This document shows positions 6,700-7,063 of a stretch of 7,063 nucleotides of DNA, piece after piece. This stretch comes from Cyclobacteriaceae bacterium (lineage in GTDB: Bacteria > Bacteroidota > Bacteroidia > Cytophagales > Cyclobacteriaceae), in contig JAOUKG010000129.1 in NCBI GenBank assembly GCA_029882725.1, positions 1 through 7,063 on the forward strand, written 5' to 3'. Position numbers and translations under genes: made by a program. Below the pieces are notes generated by a model. That model saw only the letters and a program-made list of their open reading frames with translations, had not been told where the DNA came from and ran no database searches. Each line of letters starts with the position of its first letter. The stretch's first letter is position 1.

Positions 6700-6909
6700 T
6701 TATTTTGTCGGAACCAGAAGTTCCCTTACATCAACACCCAAAACCTCTGAAATTTCATTTAACACCTGTAAACTCGGTTGTTTATTGTTATTGCAATAGT
6801 TTGTAACTACCACATAGCTTTTATTAATTTGATCGGCTAACCACGTTTGGATTCTTCCCTGCGTTTTAAGTACTTCCTTAATCCGGTTCATCTGTTGTTT
6901 TTCAGACAT
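6700..6909 (-). CDS. Small XRE-family helix-turn-helix regulator
   Basis: This 69-residue protein is almost only a Cro/C1-type helix-turn-helix domain. Residues 19-57 hold it: TWLADQINKSYVVVTNYCNN for helices 2 and 3, then KQPSLQVLNEISEVLGVDVRELL for the closing helices. Proteins of this size and pattern often head restriction-modification operons and act like C (controller) proteins, setting the order and level of nuclease and methylase expression. It is first in the operon and is followed after 6 nt by vsr. I chose the ATG at 6907-6909; a second ATG at codon 7 would also leave the whole domain intact. No strong Shine-Dalgarno sequence precedes either. The dyads in the leader just upstream are plausible sites for it to bind and regulate its own operon. 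That link is inferred from position. Confidence 0.88.
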   Translation of the reverse strand: MSEKQQMNRIKEVLKTQGRIQTWLADQINKSYVVVTNYCNNNKQPSLQVLNEISEVLGVDVRELLVPTK

Positions 6910-6943
6910 TTTTCAACTTTTATAAAGCTTTATCATACAGTAT

Positions 6944-6984
6944 ATTATCGTATTTTGATAATGATTTATTTCATTGTGTGAAAT
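6944..6984. promoter_or_regulatory. Two dyads, candidate operator for the XRE regulator
   Basis: ATTATC at 6944-6949 is the inverse of GATAAT at 6957-6962 with 7 nt between them. ATTTCA at 6968-6973 is the inverse of TGAAAT at 6979-6984 with 5 nt between them. The two centres (6953 and 6976) are 23 bp apart, about two helical turns, so dimers bound to both would lie on the same face. A further TTATC occurs at 6930-6934, 15 bp from the one in the first dyad. The half-sites of the two dyads are not the same, which weakens the case. Confidence 0.4.
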
Positions 6985-6999
6985 TAAAATATAAAAATG

Positions 7000-7019
7000 T
7001 ATTATAAAATATTATAAAA
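7000..7019. repeat. 10-bp perfect tandem repeat in the leader
   Basis: TATTATAAAA occurs twice with no gap at 7000-7009 and 7010-7019. On the minus strand each copy contains TATAAT, so it may provide overlapping -10-like elements, or it may be a simple sequence of AT-rich DNA. The period equals about one helical turn. Confidence 0.5.
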
Positions 7020-7063
7020 CAATATATATTAATACTGGATTATAATGCATTATATATGTCTCG

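Larger units (their letters stand above)
6910..7063 (-). promoter_or_regulatory. AT-rich leader, expected promoter and operator of the six-gene operon
   Basis: This is the only noncoding stretch upstream of the operon, so its promoter should be here, although the left-to-right end of the region may extend beyond the window. Several TATAAT-like hexamers occur on the minus strand (for example inside 7000-7019) and one TAnnTTTT, but none has a well-placed upstream partner. I found no good Bacteroidota TTTG / TAnnTTTG pair at the usual spacing. The base composition is too AT-rich to choose a single promoter by eye. Confidence 0.45.

Noticed and set aside
1..7063. CRISPR array, tRNA or rRNA
   Set aside because: No regularly spaced repeat longer than two units, no tRNA cloverleaf and no rRNA-like stretch was seen on either strand.

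Overview
The window looks like an accessory defence island from a low-GC bacterium, most likely a member of the Bacteroidota. The reasons are the AT-rich coding sequence, A-rich translation starts with few clear Shine-Dalgarno sequences, and a decayed IS21-type element of a kind I associate with that phylum. This placement is inference from sequence style.

Layout, left to right: (1) 1-175 is the tail of a broken IS21 istB gene on the plus strand, followed at about 209-252 (perhaps to 290) by imperfect direct repeats that look like the IS end. (2) 253-718 carries no convincing gene. It holds a doubtful GTG-started small ORF, a long AT-rich hairpin (571-611) and a smaller dyad just past the operon's last stop codon. 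(3) 719-6909 is one compact minus-strand operon of six genes. In transcription order these are a small XRE repressor-like regulator, a Vsr mismatch endonuclease, a C5-cytosine DNA methyltransferase, an 807-residue protein with two GHKL ATPase modules, a receiver-domain protein, and an HNH endonuclease. The genes are separated by 6 nt or overlap by 1 to 14 nt, so they are almost certainly co-transcribed and partly translationally coupled. (4) 6910-7063 is a very AT-rich leader with two dyads and a 10-bp tandem repeat, and should contain the operon promoter and operator.

How the parts may work together: the methyltransferase would mark host DNA, and Vsr would repair the T:G mismatches made when 5-methylcytosine deaminates. 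The HNH protein is the likely restriction nuclease. The unusual part is the pair between them. The large protein combines an N-terminal MutL/MORC/HSP90-like ATPase with a C-terminal histidine-kinase-like transmitter that has an H-box (His600) and its own ATP-binding fold. The next gene encodes a receiver-like domain with the expected Asp/Asp, Asp59, Ser96 and Lys114, joined to a long C-terminal region I do not recognise. This is a restriction-modification operon with a two-component-style phosphotransfer module built in, possibly to gate the nuclease. Links between MORC-like (paraMORC) ATPases and restriction-modification loci have been described by comparative genomics. The exact kinase fusion, the receiver partner and their role here are not something I can tie to a characterised system.
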